Source: Strigamia acuminata (taxonomy: Eukaryota > Arthropoda > Chilopoda > Geophilomorpha > Linotaeniidae). Taken from it: a stretch of 64,000 bases of DNA. Positions 49,990 to 61,811 of the stretch are shown in pieces. The translations under genes and the position numbers were made by a program. The stretch covers positions 37,598,427-37,662,426 of the forward strand of contig OX442315.1 in the NCBI GenBank assembly GCA_949358305.1, written 5' to 3'. Numbering within the stretch: the first letter of the stretch is position 1; every line of letters begins with the position of its first letter. The notes below the pieces were generated by a model, which was given only the letters and a program-made list of their open reading frames with translations, ran no database searches and was not told the origin of the DNA.

Positions 49990-51096
49990 ACCTAATCTTC
50001 TAATATGTCTTCAAATTTGAAATATTTTCCCCAGTAACTTTGATGGGTGACGGTTATTTAATGAGAAAGAGAACTGCTGGGTGGATGTTCGTATGCATTG
50101 TTTCTTGTATTTCATTCATTCATTCAATTCATTTAACATTGTTATAAAGCTGGTGTATTAATTTGTTTTTATTCCCTACAGCTTCTTTTAGTTCAAGCAC
50201 TAGCTGTGCCAATTCTTCTGTTTTTAATTTTACCCAAAAAAATCTCATGCAATTATTTAGACATTTTTAGCATTTCAGTTGAACACAGCCTTCTGCCCCC
50301 TCAGAAAAAAACTTGTGTCCACCACGAGTGGCTGGACATCTGGTGAAGAGGTATTTACAGTCCAATCTGAAATGATGTCAGTGTGAATGCACTGTGAACG
50401 ATTGGCGATTTAATTTCGCAGTGCAATCACAACTAACTTGGCACAATTTGAACATAATTTGGAATTTTGATTAACTTGCTTGAAAGAAAGCAGTAATTTT
50501 TTTGTCAATACAGCCAACATTTTATGTACAAGTGTAAAGTAGTTACAATATACAGATTATTTGCTGAGAAATAATTTTTTCTCAGTTTGGGCATTGTCTT
50601 CTTGGAGCTTCACTGAACCCTATACTACATGGACCCTCGTCTTGAGAGCACTGTGCAACCAGAAATCTAGGCAGCATTAACGTTCTGGCGGGGTTTACAT
50701 TATAGTTCACAACTAGTGGATGTCGATTAATTAGATTCCATTAATTGGTTTTGGGGATCCATTGTATGTTGATGTTATTCGGTGCCGTTTCTAAAATAAT
50801 ACTCCATATTATTCATTGAACTGATTCACATTTTACTAGCCAACTAATGCTAAACTTGTTCTAACAGGAGTGCCTGTGCTAGTTATTGCACGAATGAGTT
50901 CATAAATGGATATGTATATGTATCATGGTTGTTGCAGAATCAAAACTATGATAAAAGTAAAAACACGAGAATGAGTTTTTTGCAGGGAAGCTATTGTAAA
51001 GATGTACAATTTGGGAATAATCATCCACTTTTTTGTGAGATTTACTGATCATCTATTTAGAATCACAGGATCACATTTTTACATAAAAATAAAGGC
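49990..51096. other. No gene recognised
   Basis: AT-rich with no supported coding region. Confidence 0.4.
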
Positions 51097-51391
51097 AGTC
51101 CGACGTAAACTTATTATTTTCATGACGCGCTGTGATTGGCTGAGATCTATTCATGTCGGTTCGTTTCCTCAACGTAATTTTTCTCAAATTCAATGTTTTC
51201 GAGGTTTTAGCTTCTTTTTTTCTTACAAGGGGGGGGCGTAGCCTCCCCTTGACCCCCCAGACCTAACCTTATCCGTTTTCAGCAAAGTTGACAAAATGAG
51301 GATTTTCATCAATATATTTCAATGCATCTCTCAACCAATTACAGCGCGTCATAAAAATAATACGTTCATGTTGGACGTGAACGTAACCACT
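51097..51391. mobile_element. MITE family C, copy 2
   Basis: Shares the core of 39670-39880 (cgaggttttagctt, poly-G, ttgaccccccagacctaacc, caaccaattacagcgcgtca). The right end reads gttggacgtgaacgtaacca. The left arm starts with the inverted block (cgacgtaaacttattatttt) but lacks the outermost bases. It is longer inside than copy 1. Confidence 0.75.
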
Positions 51392-51399
51392 TCGAAAAA

Positions 51400-51726
51400 A
51401 AAAAGTAAAATAAAAAAAAAGTAATTTTGTTTTTATCTTAATTTTTTTTAGTTTATTATAATGATTAAAATGATGTATTTTTATTTGTATTTCATAATAA
51501 AATGTTGTTCCCATTCATAAAATTAAGTTTTATGCTGTTTATATGTCAATATTCATGTTTGGTCAGTTTATTGGTTGCTTCGTCAGGAAAGCAAACAATC
51601 TTTGATTTTTTTTATTACAATGTCTAAAGTGCAATTCTGGTGTTTGGGTCTATTTTTTGGTATCACTACACAAGTAAAATGGCTCGGCTAATGGGAGAAA
51701 GGCCACTCTTATAGTATGCCAGAGTA
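51400..51726. mobile_element. MITE family B, copy D (left end missing)
   Basis: Its right end (atagtatgccagagta) and the interior tttattggttgcttcgtcag match copy C. It abuts the family C copy, and no left TACTCTG end is found, so one element has probably replaced part of the other. Confidence 0.75.
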
Positions 51727-54169
51727 CAGGTGCTGGTTGGTTTGTGCTTTTCTGTGCACACTTGTTTTAATTGTTTTCTCTAGGTAAATATTTGGGCGGG
51801 TAGCTAAGTTGCAAGCAATTTTACTAGAGACGGGCACTTTTTAGCTTTATGACCATTTTGAACATACTCCATGGTCGTCTCTTAGGCAAGTCTAGATTGG
51901 ACAAGACATATTGTTCAAACCGCATTGACTTAACTATCTCAGTTGTGCTAAGCTCTTCAGAGCATTTATTTATATTACTTTACACTTATCCATAAATACA
52001 GGCATGTTTTTGAAATACGAAATTTAAATTTAAAAATATTGATGTTTTGTTTAAATAAAAGATATTGCCAACTAGACAGCAAGTAAGAAATTGATTTGTT
52101 GAACTTGTAGACATGTGCATATGTGTTAGGTTATGCCTCCACAGGAATTGCTAGCCAGAAAAAGTGATGTGGAATATTACTGCAGAAAGTACATCTGAGG
52201 TGGGCGTAGATTAGTGGTTTCTACTCAAGTCTCATTCTGATCCTTTCAAAATATCTGTCATTGTGACTGTCGCTAATTCAAACAGTTAATGTCATTAAAT
52301 TGTACGCTTAAAAATGTAGTTAAATACGGATTAGGGTTGAGACTTGGATACTTTTTAATGGTTATTTGCTGCTGTTATGCCAAAACTTTGGCATGTATTT
52401 TGATGACTAAGTGTCAAATTGAAGATTAATATTTTGTTTTTTCTTGTATATTTTCTTGTAGTTCAACGCTATCATTGAAAATCGAGAGTTTGCTAGAAAA
52501 ATGTATAGGACTTACCAACATGAAAAAGCAAGGTGATTTGACAAAAATATATATCCATAAAAATATATAATTTGAAAGAAAAAGGTTAATAATTTGGGAT
52601 GGGCAAATTTTTCTTGACTTCAAACTTAAAAGCTAGAACTTGTTTTTCCTTCATTTTTATAAGAACTATTATTATCCTAAGCAGGATTGATCATATATAG
52701 TGAAAGGGAAAGATGATATACAGATACCCTGTGTAATGATTCATAACAACCATTTTGTGTAAAACTTGTACAATTTCTAAGCAGCTTTACATAGAAATTA
52801 TATTTTTTGGTCACTGTTAAATAATAGATATTATTTCAACATTTTTGTTTTGCTTTTGAGAATGTAATGGTGTTGTAGATCCTTCAAAATCCCAAGATGT
52901 TATTCAACCGGTTTATATTTAATTAATATTACCATCACATAACTTAAAAATAACTGTTTTCTTTTTTGAAATATTTGTAGTTATGTAATAAGTTTGAACA
53001 ATCCTGCTTTTTTCATGCTCGTAAAATAAAGTCATTTATATTATCTAAAGTGATTGTCCATTGCTTTTTTAGAATGTAGATTTTTAATGGGTTTTTATTT
53101 ACGCATCCAAATAGTAGGCACATTTATAGTCATCTAACTCAGGTCGGATCACTTCATCGAATCCCCTTTCATCAAATTCTGAATTCTTTCAGAGCAATCG
53201 CACTTTATCAAACAGTATTGCTTAACTTCGGTTAAAACCAAACTTAAATAAAAATCCACTCCCCAGCAGGAAACGTAACACAAATTAAGTGGAAGCTCTT
53301 CCCAATTGTCCCTATACCCCACAACCCCACCCCACCCCAAAATAACACAAGAGTGGTGTGTACAACATTGTTTTCAAGTTGTGGCATAAAGTCCCAGACG
53401 GGACACTACCACAGACTGGCACATGTAGTAGATTTCCGTTCCAGTTGTCAACATTAGTCAATTTTATTTTTTATTTTTATACACATGTATACGAAACAAA
53501 AACACATAAAAATCGGTGTGATCATATGTATATATAAAAATGCATATTTTTTTTTAAATGTTCGTCAATACTTAATTAAAGATTATGAAATTTAATGACT
53601 GACCAATGGGTTGATGATAATTTGTTTTTTGTTTCCAACAATTAACAAATTTCACGCAACTTTTGACCCATAAAAATCGAAATTGTCAATTCAAAAACTC
53701 AAACATTTGTTAAAAACAAAATAAAAAAACAAAAAATAACCGAAATGAAGGAAGTCTAACATTTTAAATACTAAAAAAAAAAAATCTTAAAGAGTATCTT
53801 CAACTGTTTTAAATCCTGAGACAATGGCGATGAAAATACTGAGTGTTTTGCAAATAATAATGAAAAATAAAACGCTAACTTTTAAGGTTTTTTTTAAAAA
53901 AAGAAAAAGAAAAAAAATTTAATAATTTCTTTGCTTTCCTTCAAAAAAAAAAAATAAAATTATTAAAAAAAAATATATTCTTTGGATTTTTTTTCTTATT
54001 ATTTTCTTCAATTGTCTTGTGGAATGATTTCGCGGATGAAAGTAGATTTAACCGGTTTGGCGCAATTCAGTCGAATCCGTTAAGAGCAGTCCAGAAGAGA
54101 GAAAAATCGAATCAGCACTAACACAACATTCGTTTTGTGTTTTAAATAAAAACAAACAAAAAACCTTGG
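51727..54169. other. AT-rich spacer; one MITE scrap at 53144-53175
   Basis: No coding region is supported. 53144-53175 repeats the GGATCACTTCATCGAATCCC terminus of the element at 45329. Confidence 0.45.
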
Positions 54170-55877
54170 CTAAGAGTCGCACGCGAATGTATTATCATAA
54201 CCAATCACTAATTTCTTAATATATGCCAGTTTTAGGTGAAGAAAGTTGAACCTTTTCTTCGACCTTGGTAATTCTCATTCCTTTTGTTTTCTTTGTATTC
54301 TCTCAAAATTTGGTCCTTAATTTTCTACAAAAAAATTTTTAAAAAAATTAATTTAATTAAATTAAATTAATAAAATTTACTTTGCTTTCGTCGGAACCGT
54401 CTTCGCAATTCCTTAGTCGTTCTTCAAGTAGGGCAAATCTTTTAGACACGGTTTCTATAATGGCATGCAGTTTCCGATACTCATCGTACTCAGCATTAAA
54501 ATCCGCTTTGTAATGAGCTCGTTGTTGCGCACTATTAATCACAATAGAGAGGAACGGCAACTTGTAAAGTAAGCTCCGCCCACCCGTTGCCTCCCGCGTT
54601 GCCGTTGTTTTCACGACGTCTGGAAGGGTCACTACACGTTAAAATCGCGCGTTCAACGTGGAGCTTAGCTCCGCCCTATGACGTCAGCACATAAAGTGAT
54701 GACGTTTCGGGCTTTCCAGGCGTTCCCGTTCCCGTTCCCGTTCCCTTCTACGCCTTGCAGAACCTCTCTATTATACAATCTGTCAAACCAAAGCCAAAAA
54801 ACATTAATCCAAACACACAAAAAACAATATAAACTAAAATAAAATACTATAAATAATCGGGCACTTCGTCTTCTGATGATCCATCGTTACCATTCCGACT
54901 CCTCAAATCTGAAAAAGCCCAAAAAATGAATAAAACCAAGCAATAAAAAAATGCAAAAGCTCAATTCTGACCTCTAGAATCGACGTTATCCTGGTTATCA
55001 GGACTAGATGACGGAGTGGACTGGTGGGAACCGCCAGTGCTCCCATTGCGCAACGCCGAAAAATTGCTTAACTGCCCATTATACCCGTTGGTGTAACTCG
55101 TTTTCGATCTACTTTCGAATTTCCCGTAACTATTGATGACTTCCGAAGCCTTCGGGTAGCCGTTCGTGTACCCATTGGTGTCCGCACCCTTAACACAACC
55201 GTTTTTGTCGCTCGCGTTGACGTAACTATTTTTTTCGTTCTTGTTGGCACTGTTGTTGTTGCAGCTGTTGTTGGCGTAGCCATTCTTTTCACCGGTGTTC
55301 GCGTAGCCGTTCTGCGGTAGAAATCCGGTGGACACCGTTCGCTTGAACTCGTACACGTCGGGTTTCGTGCAACTGTCTTGACTACAATCGTTCGTTCCGT
55401 CGTGTTTGTGCATTTTCGGATTCGGATTCGGATTCACGTCGGAACCGGGTTGCTTGTTGAAATGAGAGATCCTTTGCTTCTGCTGGGAATCGAACCCGGG
55501 TCGATGTTCGGCCTCTTCACTGGTAATGGAGCACTCGAGTTTGAGGAAGAAAATTCGTTACTAATTAGAGAATTTGAATTTTGTGACACGCGACTAAAAA
55601 AAAAGAAACAAATTAATTATGTTCTTTTTTAGAATATCAAAGAAAACACACTCTTTCAGCAATTGTCGGTCCGCTTCGGTATAAAAAGGCCAATCTTCGA
55701 GCAGTTCGCTCCACACGTGCTTAGCCAAGTCGAATTTATTATTGTTTATAATGGCCACTTGACCCAAAATGACAGCGAGACCCTTTGTCCTTTTCTTTAA
55801 TGCCATCCTTTTTTAACCTAAGTATTAACTCCGGTTTCTTATAAGAATGTACAGCTAGTAAGTGTATTATCCTTTCC
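54170..55877 (-). CDS. ELL: ELL, Pol II elongation factor, C-terminal two thirds, frame broken three times
   Basis: ELL raises the Pol II elongation rate and works in the super elongation complexes. Exons by similarity: 55877-55652, 55593-54972, 54908-54848, 54573-54381, 54324-54170. The first encodes ERIIHLLAVHSYKKPELILR and, after a +1 shift, LAVILGQVA...DWPFYTEADRQLLKE. The second has VKRPNIDP and, after a shift, QRISHF, then a long Asn/Gly/Tyr-rich region. The last two are the occludin-homology domain (HYKADFNAEYDEYRKLHAII..., then FNFLHLKLAYIKKL) after a third shift. The three shifts sit at GGG (near 55771), CCCGGG (near 55495) and AA (near 54271), each a one-base change in a homopolymer. 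The acceptor of the fourth exon is weak. The ELL N-terminal domain is not found; a possible exon lies at 59654-59738. It is either homopolymer sequence error in a real gene or a young pseudogene. Confidence 0.8.
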
Positions 55878-56078
55878 CTGGAATAAAAAAACAATTGTAA
55901 AAATAGATCATCCGCACTAACGTCACATTTTGCTCACAAAATTCCGAAAAAATTCATCTAAAATTTGACAAATTCCGAGAAAATTCATCTAACATTTGAC
56001 AAATTCCCAGAAAATTTATCAAAAATTGGCAAATTTTCCAAAAATTTAAAAAAGTTTTGAGAAAATTCATCAAGGTTC

Positions 56079-56325
56079 CGAGAAAATTCATCAAAATTTC
56101 GAGAAAATTCATCAAAATTTCGAGAAAATTCATCAAAATTTCGAGAAAATTCATCAAAATTTCGAGAGAATTCATCAAAATTTCGAGAAAATTCATCAAA
56201 ATTTCGAGAAAATTCATCAAAATTTCGAGAAAATTCATCAAAATTTCGAGAAAATTTATCAAAATTTCGAGAAAATTCATCAAAATTTCGAGAAAATTCA
56301 TCAAAACTTCGAGAAATTTATCAAA
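56079..56325. repeat. 20-bp minisatellite, about 12 copies
   Basis: Unit gagaaaattcatcaaaattt, nearly perfect, open on both strands so it yields long repetitive ORFs that are not genes. It separates the ELL exons from the DIS3L2 relic. Confidence 0.95.
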
Positions 56326-56559
56326 ACATTGTTCCTTATTCGGTTGTTCCGCACATGAGTCTTCAGTCATGCATTAGCCGCACGGAGACTCAGTATTCCT
56401 CTTCGGCTCCTTTGGCGAACAGTCTTCGCTGGCCCGCACATTGTCCGCTACCGATCACATCCGAATCGCAAATCTGGTCGCACCCACTAAGCATCCTTCA
56501 GTTTTCATGTCTGTCACACACGCAGCATTCGGTTGGATACCGGTGATGCTCGTGCGGTG

Positions 56560-57180
56560 GCTGCAGTTCCCTGTTCTGCTCTTCTCTTCTCTCGCATGGA
56601 TGGCAAGGATCTTCTTCGGCACATCGTTGAGGAAGAACTAATAAACATGGGTTTGAAGAGGGGCACGGACTTCGTAAGTCAATTGGCGAGCACATTTCAT
56701 TACTCATCTGTCAAAATGTACTTTCTGGACTTCGTATTTTCAATCGATTTCCTACATAACATACCGCGCATCTGAAAAATAAAATATAAGATAAAGTGGA
56801 TGAGATAAACGTTTACGACATTTGGAGGTTTATTTAGTTTTACCTGTGGACATTGCCGAGCAACAAATATTAGTGTTGAGGATTCTCGGCAACATGTGGA
56901 TCCGCTAAATAGACAATGGTGGACCAACTACGAGCTTCTAAATCGGTGGGGGAATCGGGGATAACGTAGTGAGTCACATCAGCAATGTGCACACCCAATT
57001 CCCAATTGCCATTCAGTATGGGTCTATAAAAAAATTAAACAATTTTTTTTTTAAAATAAAAAAAATTAAACTCTAATTTTACTTAATGGACAGTGCGTCA
57101 TCCACGTCTTCGGAGCCTTTAGGCACGGACACCGCCCAGGACGACGACAGCGGGTTGCTCGGATCGTCTGACGCCTGACA
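56560..57180 (-). pseudogene. DIS3L2: DIS3L2 (RNase II/RNB exonuclease) pseudogene fragment
   Basis: DIS3L2 is a 3'-5' exonuclease for uridylated RNA. Exon-like blocks: about 57180-57083, 57023-56844, 56771 to about 56560, with GT-AG borders still visible. The first ends in the RNB catalytic signature EDVDDALSIK. The second reads [20 protein letters not shown], then shifts frame after VYLADP because about 8 bases are missing, and resumes [12 protein letters not shown], a DIS3L2-type motif. The third has in-frame stops (VM-stop-EID-stop) where the family has SVIW, then CARQLTYE. Retained introns show it is not a processed copy. N- and C-terminal parts are not found. The disabling changes are not at homopolymers, so true decay is likely. 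Confidence 0.8.
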
Positions 57181-57399
57181 GTTAGTCCGGAATAGTCAAT
57201 TGCCTGACGCCTGACACTTGACTTTTAGTCCATCCAGTTTCCACCAATAACGAATCTTTGGCATCATCTGCTAAAACATTAATGCAATTACAAATTAAAA
57301 AGTGTAAATTTAAATCCAACACGTATTTATTGAAAACGCACATTTTTTGTTGGGATCCAAAAAACCAGTGAAAGTTAAGGTCATGCAACCTGAAAACCT

Positions 57400-58290
57400 G
57401 AAATCAAATAATATGCTACTTTCCTTCTCGACAACAGCGAACAACCTTCTCAAAATAACAACACGACTAACGCAGGTCATCCACTCCTATGTTATGGAAA
57501 CCTCCCTGTCAACACATTGGAAAATACTCGTTACCTTTTCAAGTGCCGATGCCAAATGATGCAATGTCCTTCAACTAGTCACAAAACCTGAAGTTTCCAT
57601 TTCCTTCTGCAATGGCGACATCGTCCAACATAAAAAGTTCCATTTTTACTCTATTCAAGTTTCAAAACTTATAAATCATATTTACCTCTTTGATTTCCTG
57701 TTCCTCAGTCGACATGAAAATGAAAAATAAAAACTAACATTAGTAAACAGATTAATAAACAAAATATAAAAAAAAAAAAAAATTAAAAAGAAAAAATTTC
57801 CGCTGTTTCCTAAACTATGTCCCTTCCCGATTATCCCCAGATAAGTAGCCCTTTCTGGTTCATCTAAAATTGGTTGCTACTTCATCTTGCCTACACAAAG
57901 CAACTGCTACCTAACCCGTAGGCCCGCCCTCGTCTAACGATAATTCCCCGGCTAACAACTAACAATACCTCGCAATTCTCCCCAACCCCCCTTAACATCA
58001 GCGAACAACCTCCTCAAAATAATGACATAAGTAATGCAGGTCGTCCACTCCTGTGCTAAGAACCACCCCCCCCCCCCCTGGAAAAAACCCCAACAGATTA
58101 AAAAAAAACACTTGTTACCTTTTAAGTGCTCATGTCTAATGATGCAGTGTGTCCAACTTGTCCAAACCTCAAATTTCCTTCTAAGACGGTGAAGTCATCA
58201 AACATGGAAAAAAAAATTAATTTTTACGCCACTGACGTTTCAAAACTTACAGAACACACATACCTGTTCAATTTCCTGTTCCGTGAATTC
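57400..58290. repeat. ~320-bp segment present twice (57400-57720, 57960-58290)
   Basis: Both copies share, in order, cagcgaacaacc, ctcaaaataa, gcaggtc-tccactcct, accttttaagtgc, a tgatgcaatgtcc block, gttcattttcc-like sequence, tttcaaaactta and gatttcctgttcc. Copy identity is moderate by eye. On the minus strand each ends with a possible exon (TEEQEIKE and TEQEIEQ) followed by a good donor. The parent gene is not recognised. Confidence 0.6.
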
Positions 58291-58311
58291 AATTTTAAAT
58301 TCGACTTAAAA

Positions 58312-58455
58312 TTCGAAAAATTGAATAAAAAATCCAGAAATTGAATAAAAAATCCAAAAATTGAATAAAAAATCCAAAAATTGAATAAAAAATCCAAAAA
58401 TTGAATAAAAAATCCAAAAATTGAATAAAAAATCCAAAAATTGAATAAAAAATCA
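58312..58455. repeat. 20-bp minisatellite, about 7 copies
   Basis: Unit aaattgaataaaaaatccaa. Related in sequence to the array at 60545-60735. Confidence 0.95.
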
Positions 58456-58799
58456 AAAAATTGCACCAAAAATTAAGAAAATTAAATTAAAAATCGGAAA
58501 ATCGAATTAAGAATTAGGAAAATCGAATGTAAAATTCGAATAAAATTGACTAATACGCATTATTTTGAACAAATCCTAGTTTAATCTTGAATCGGACGCC
58601 AATATTTCCTAAACTCGCGTCAAAGGTTTAAAGGTATGTGCGGTTCATTTTCCCTTTCACTTATGCATGCAAACTGAAAATATAACGTTTATAATTCGAA
58701 TTTTAGTGGGATTAATTTTTAGTGTTTTATTATATAAATTATACCCGTTACTAGTTGCTTTTGAGGCCGTTTCGGGCGAGGGGTGCGACAATCAGAATC

Positions 58800-59030
58800 T
58801 GCTTGTCAGAGATTCGAATCTTCTTTGGGATTCGAAAGATTCGGATGGGATTCGGAAAGATTCGGAAAGATTCGGGGGATTCGGCTGGGATTCGGGGGGA
58901 TTCGGATAGATTCGGGGGATTCGGGGGGATTCGAATGAGATTCGGGGAGATTCGGATGGGATTCGGTGGGATTCGGCGGGATTCGGTGGGATTCGGCGGG
59001 ATTCGGATGGGATTCAGAAAGATTCATATA
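58800..59030. repeat. GATTCGG-rich degenerate tandem repeat, block 1
   Basis: Repeats of gattcggnn/gggattcgg with about 9-11-bp spacing, more than 20 copies. The long ORFs here are repeat artefacts. Confidence 0.9.
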
Positions 59031-59279
59031 ATTTTTTTCAAATAAATTTAGTGAAGTGGGAATGTTTTTTTATTTTAATTTTAACTCTTAGTGAAATGTG
59101 GTAAAATACGAGGTAAAATAGCACGCAATCAAATGCAATCACAATTGCGAACAATGATGAATTCCGGGCTCGATTCCGGGATTAATTTGAAGTTCGCGCT
59201 AAATCATAAATGCGCATGCGCAGATACCGCGCAGCGAGGTGCGCAGGTATAATTTCTTCCGATGATGATTTTACGGACA

Positions 59280-59325
59280 ATTTCAAGGACAATTTCAAGG
59301 ACAATTTCAAGGACAATTTCAAGGA
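59280..59325. repeat. 12-bp tandem repeat
   Basis: tttcaaggacaa repeated four times. Confidence 0.85.
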
Positions 59326-59394
59326 AGTTTCTTTTAAAAATATTATTACATTTTTTAATCATAAATTTTGTTTTTATTTATCTCGATTTGTATA

Positions 59395-59535
59395 CAACTT
59401 AAAGATTCGAGATTCGAAGATTCGGTGGGATTCGGAAAGATTCGGGTGGGATTCGGAAAGATTCGGGTGGGATTCGGAAAGATTCGGGCGGGATTCGGAA
59501 GCCATTGTCAGAGATTCGGTCGAATGTCGCCCCCC
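59395..59535. repeat. GATTCGG-rich repeat, block 2
   Basis: Unit gggattcggaaagattc repeated about four times. Same family as 58800-59030, placed 370 bp away with unrelated sequence between. Confidence 0.85.
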
Positions 59536-59989
59536 TCGGTTTCGGGTCTAGGTCGTTGTGAAACTTGAAAACCATAAGTTTTAACAGCACGATCTAAAAC
59601 AAAACGCAAATTAATTGATAAAATCAAACAAAAATGAGTAAAATGAACATTAACCGAAGGTCTGTTTACAATTGCGCGTCTTGATTTTCCTCGTGTGATT
59701 TGATGGTTGAAAACGCACTTGTTTCGGGCTTAATCTAAAAAGAAAAAAAGAAAAATATTTGCCGTAAATATTGGAAAATTGTTTAAATTTCATTTGTGAT
59801 GAAAAATCGAGAAAAATTAAAGATGGCGAGAGGCTTGAAACGGCCAACGGCGGCAAATAAATAAATACTCGTGGAATAATGAGATTTGTCATAAATTAAG
59901 TGCATCTTTTTAAGAGTCTAATATTAATATGTAAAGTGTCTCAAATAACGCATAGAAAATCGTTTTAATAACTCGGAAAAATGCAGCAA
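59536..59989. other. Possible upstream ELL exon; otherwise no gene
   Basis: On the minus strand a block near 59738-59654 follows a good acceptor (tctttttag) and ends at TCG/GTTAAT. It reads KQVRFQPSNHTRKIKT in one frame and AIVNRPS in another; both fit poorly but suggestively before the ERIIHLL exon of ELL. Too weak for a firm call. Confidence 0.25.
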
Positions 59990-60544
59990 AAGTGGTGGCG
60001 CCATCCCGGGGAATTCCTTCAAACTTGCATAGTTTGAACGAATTCCGCTGGATGGCAACCCGATAATCTGGCATATAATTACGTCATATTACAATAACTC
60101 AAATAAAAAGTTAGATTTATTACCAGAAACTCTTCTATTTTTACTGTGCTAATATATATTATGTTCAAATCTCTTTGATCGTTTTGGATGAAATTTATTA
60201 AAAACAGAGCGACTCCCATTGAGCTGACTGTGATCTGCATGACTCCGTGTACGAAGTAGTTTGTGGTTTTGAAAAGAGATGGCAGAAATGTCGACGTGAC
60301 ATAACCGCATTAAAAAACCTCGAAATCTTTTGAGATATCACTCAGATGAGAACTCGAATAAAAATGAGATTTATCACCAGAAATCCTATTATTTTCATTG
60401 CGCGAAAATTAGTATGGATTGAAAACTCAAAATTAAATCGTTTTGATAACTCGGCTGGCAAAAAAAGATAGACAAGAATTGAATGAAAATCAAAATCAAA
60501 CCAAATAAAATTTAATTCAATTTAAAATTCGATTTATAATTCGA

Positions 60545-60735
60545 AAAGTTGAATAAAAAATCGGAAAAATTGAATAAAAAAATCGGAAAAATTGAATAAA
60601 AAATCGGAAAAATTGAATAAAAAATCGGAAAAAATGAATAAAAAAATCGGAAAAATTGAATAAAAAATCAGAAAAATTGAATAAAAAATCGGAAAATTTG
60701 AATAAAAAAGTCGGAAAAATTGAATAGAAAATCGA
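60545..60735. repeat. ~20-bp minisatellite, about 9 copies
   Basis: Unit ggaaaaattgaataaaaaat, A-run lengths vary by a base. The downstream 60735-60930 is a decayed extension (gaattaaaaattag-like words). Confidence 0.93.
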
Positions 60736-61107
60736 AAGATTGAACTAAAAATTAGGAAAATTAAATTTAAAAATAGGAAAACCGAATTAAAAATTAGATA
60801 ACTTGAATTACAAATGAGGAAAATTAAATTAAAAATTAGAAAATTGAATTAAAAATCGAAAATTAAAATTGACATTAGAAAAATTGAATTAAAAATTTTA
60901 AAAATCGAATTAAACATTAGGAATATCGAATTTTAATACATTCTTATTGCACTGCGTAATGCAACATCGGTGCAATAAAAACAACAAATAATAATTTCAA
61001 AAACAAATCTCGATCTTATCATCGAACAAATAAATACACTGCGGGGACCTTGTTAGTTAAGCGAAAAGTCAATTCCGCTGGGAAACGAGATCGTGATCCT
61101 GTCGAAA

Positions 61108-61811
61108 TTATTCAGATGAGTTATCTTCGATCGGGACGTCGCTTTTCTTCGATGATTTCGACCTGGTGATTTTCGTCTTAGTGTCTTGTTTTTTCAACAA
61201 CCGATGGATGGTTAATTTCTATAAAATAAAATCAATCGATTGTATGAAATTGAAGAAGGGAAAATGCGAAAAAATACATCGGTATTTTTCGGCTGGAAAT
61301 TCGAATTGATTACCGATTTTTTTATATATAAATCGTTCTGTTTCTCGCGTGGCAAAGGATACGAATTGCTGACACCGATTTTAGAGCGTTTAAATCGAGT
61401 GTTTGCGTGTTTTTTCGGATTTCACTTGGAAAATTCGGGGCATCTGAGATGATTCTTTTTCTTGCACTTAATGGCGGTTGATGTTGGCGACTAAAATTGA
61501 ATTTTTTAGTGAATAATTGATTCAAAAGTTGATTTGAGTAATTAATCGCTTACTTTGGTGTTAGGAAATCGGTGTTAAGGACAAATTGGTCGTTTGATGG
61601 ATTCGTTTCGAGTGGTTTGTGTATAATCGGCGCGAAATTCGTATTAAAAAAGATGTCCGCTAGATGAGCCTGTGCACTATCAATAAGAAAAAGTGATTCA
61701 ATATATTTTGCATGCTGTTTGGTTTATATTTGACACGGACCTGGAGTTGTTATATGGTTTAGATTGCTGCGAAAAGTCGTCTATATTAACTTCAACGCTG
61801 TCAATATCCAT
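61108..61811 (-). CDS. Unknown small protein, 4 exons, 139 aa
   Basis: Exons 61811-61741, 61676-61554, 61490-61376, 61218-61108; introns are 64, 63 and 157 bases, all GT-AG, and the phases close to one reading frame with a TAA stop. The protein starts MDIDSVEVNIDDFSQQ (acidic), has a Pro/Ser/Thr-rich middle (NTNFAPIIHKPLETNPSNDQ, then RKRIISDAPNF) and a basic Lys-rich C-terminus (KLTIHRLLKKQDTKTKITRS). No signal peptide, membrane segment or known domain is visible. Composition suggests a disordered nuclear protein; this is inference. It is divergent from VKOR, 673 bp away. The donor of exon 3 (TCG/GTGTCA) was chosen over GTGAAA upstream because only it keeps the phase. Confidence 0.6.

Noticed and set aside
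55478-55510. Perfect Pol III B-box (ggttcgattcc) on the minus strand, suggesting a tRNA gene
   Set aside because: No A-box or cloverleaf can be placed upstream, and the stretch lies within ELL coding sequence.
56057-56377. Long ORFs of repeating KFIKISR on the plus strand and NFLEILM on the minus strand
   Set aside because: They are translations of a 20-bp minisatellite; 20 is not a multiple of 3, so all frames stay open only because the unit lacks stops.
58667-59045. ORFs rich in RDSERFG and in PNPTESH
   Set aside because: Products of GATTCGG repeats read in different frames.
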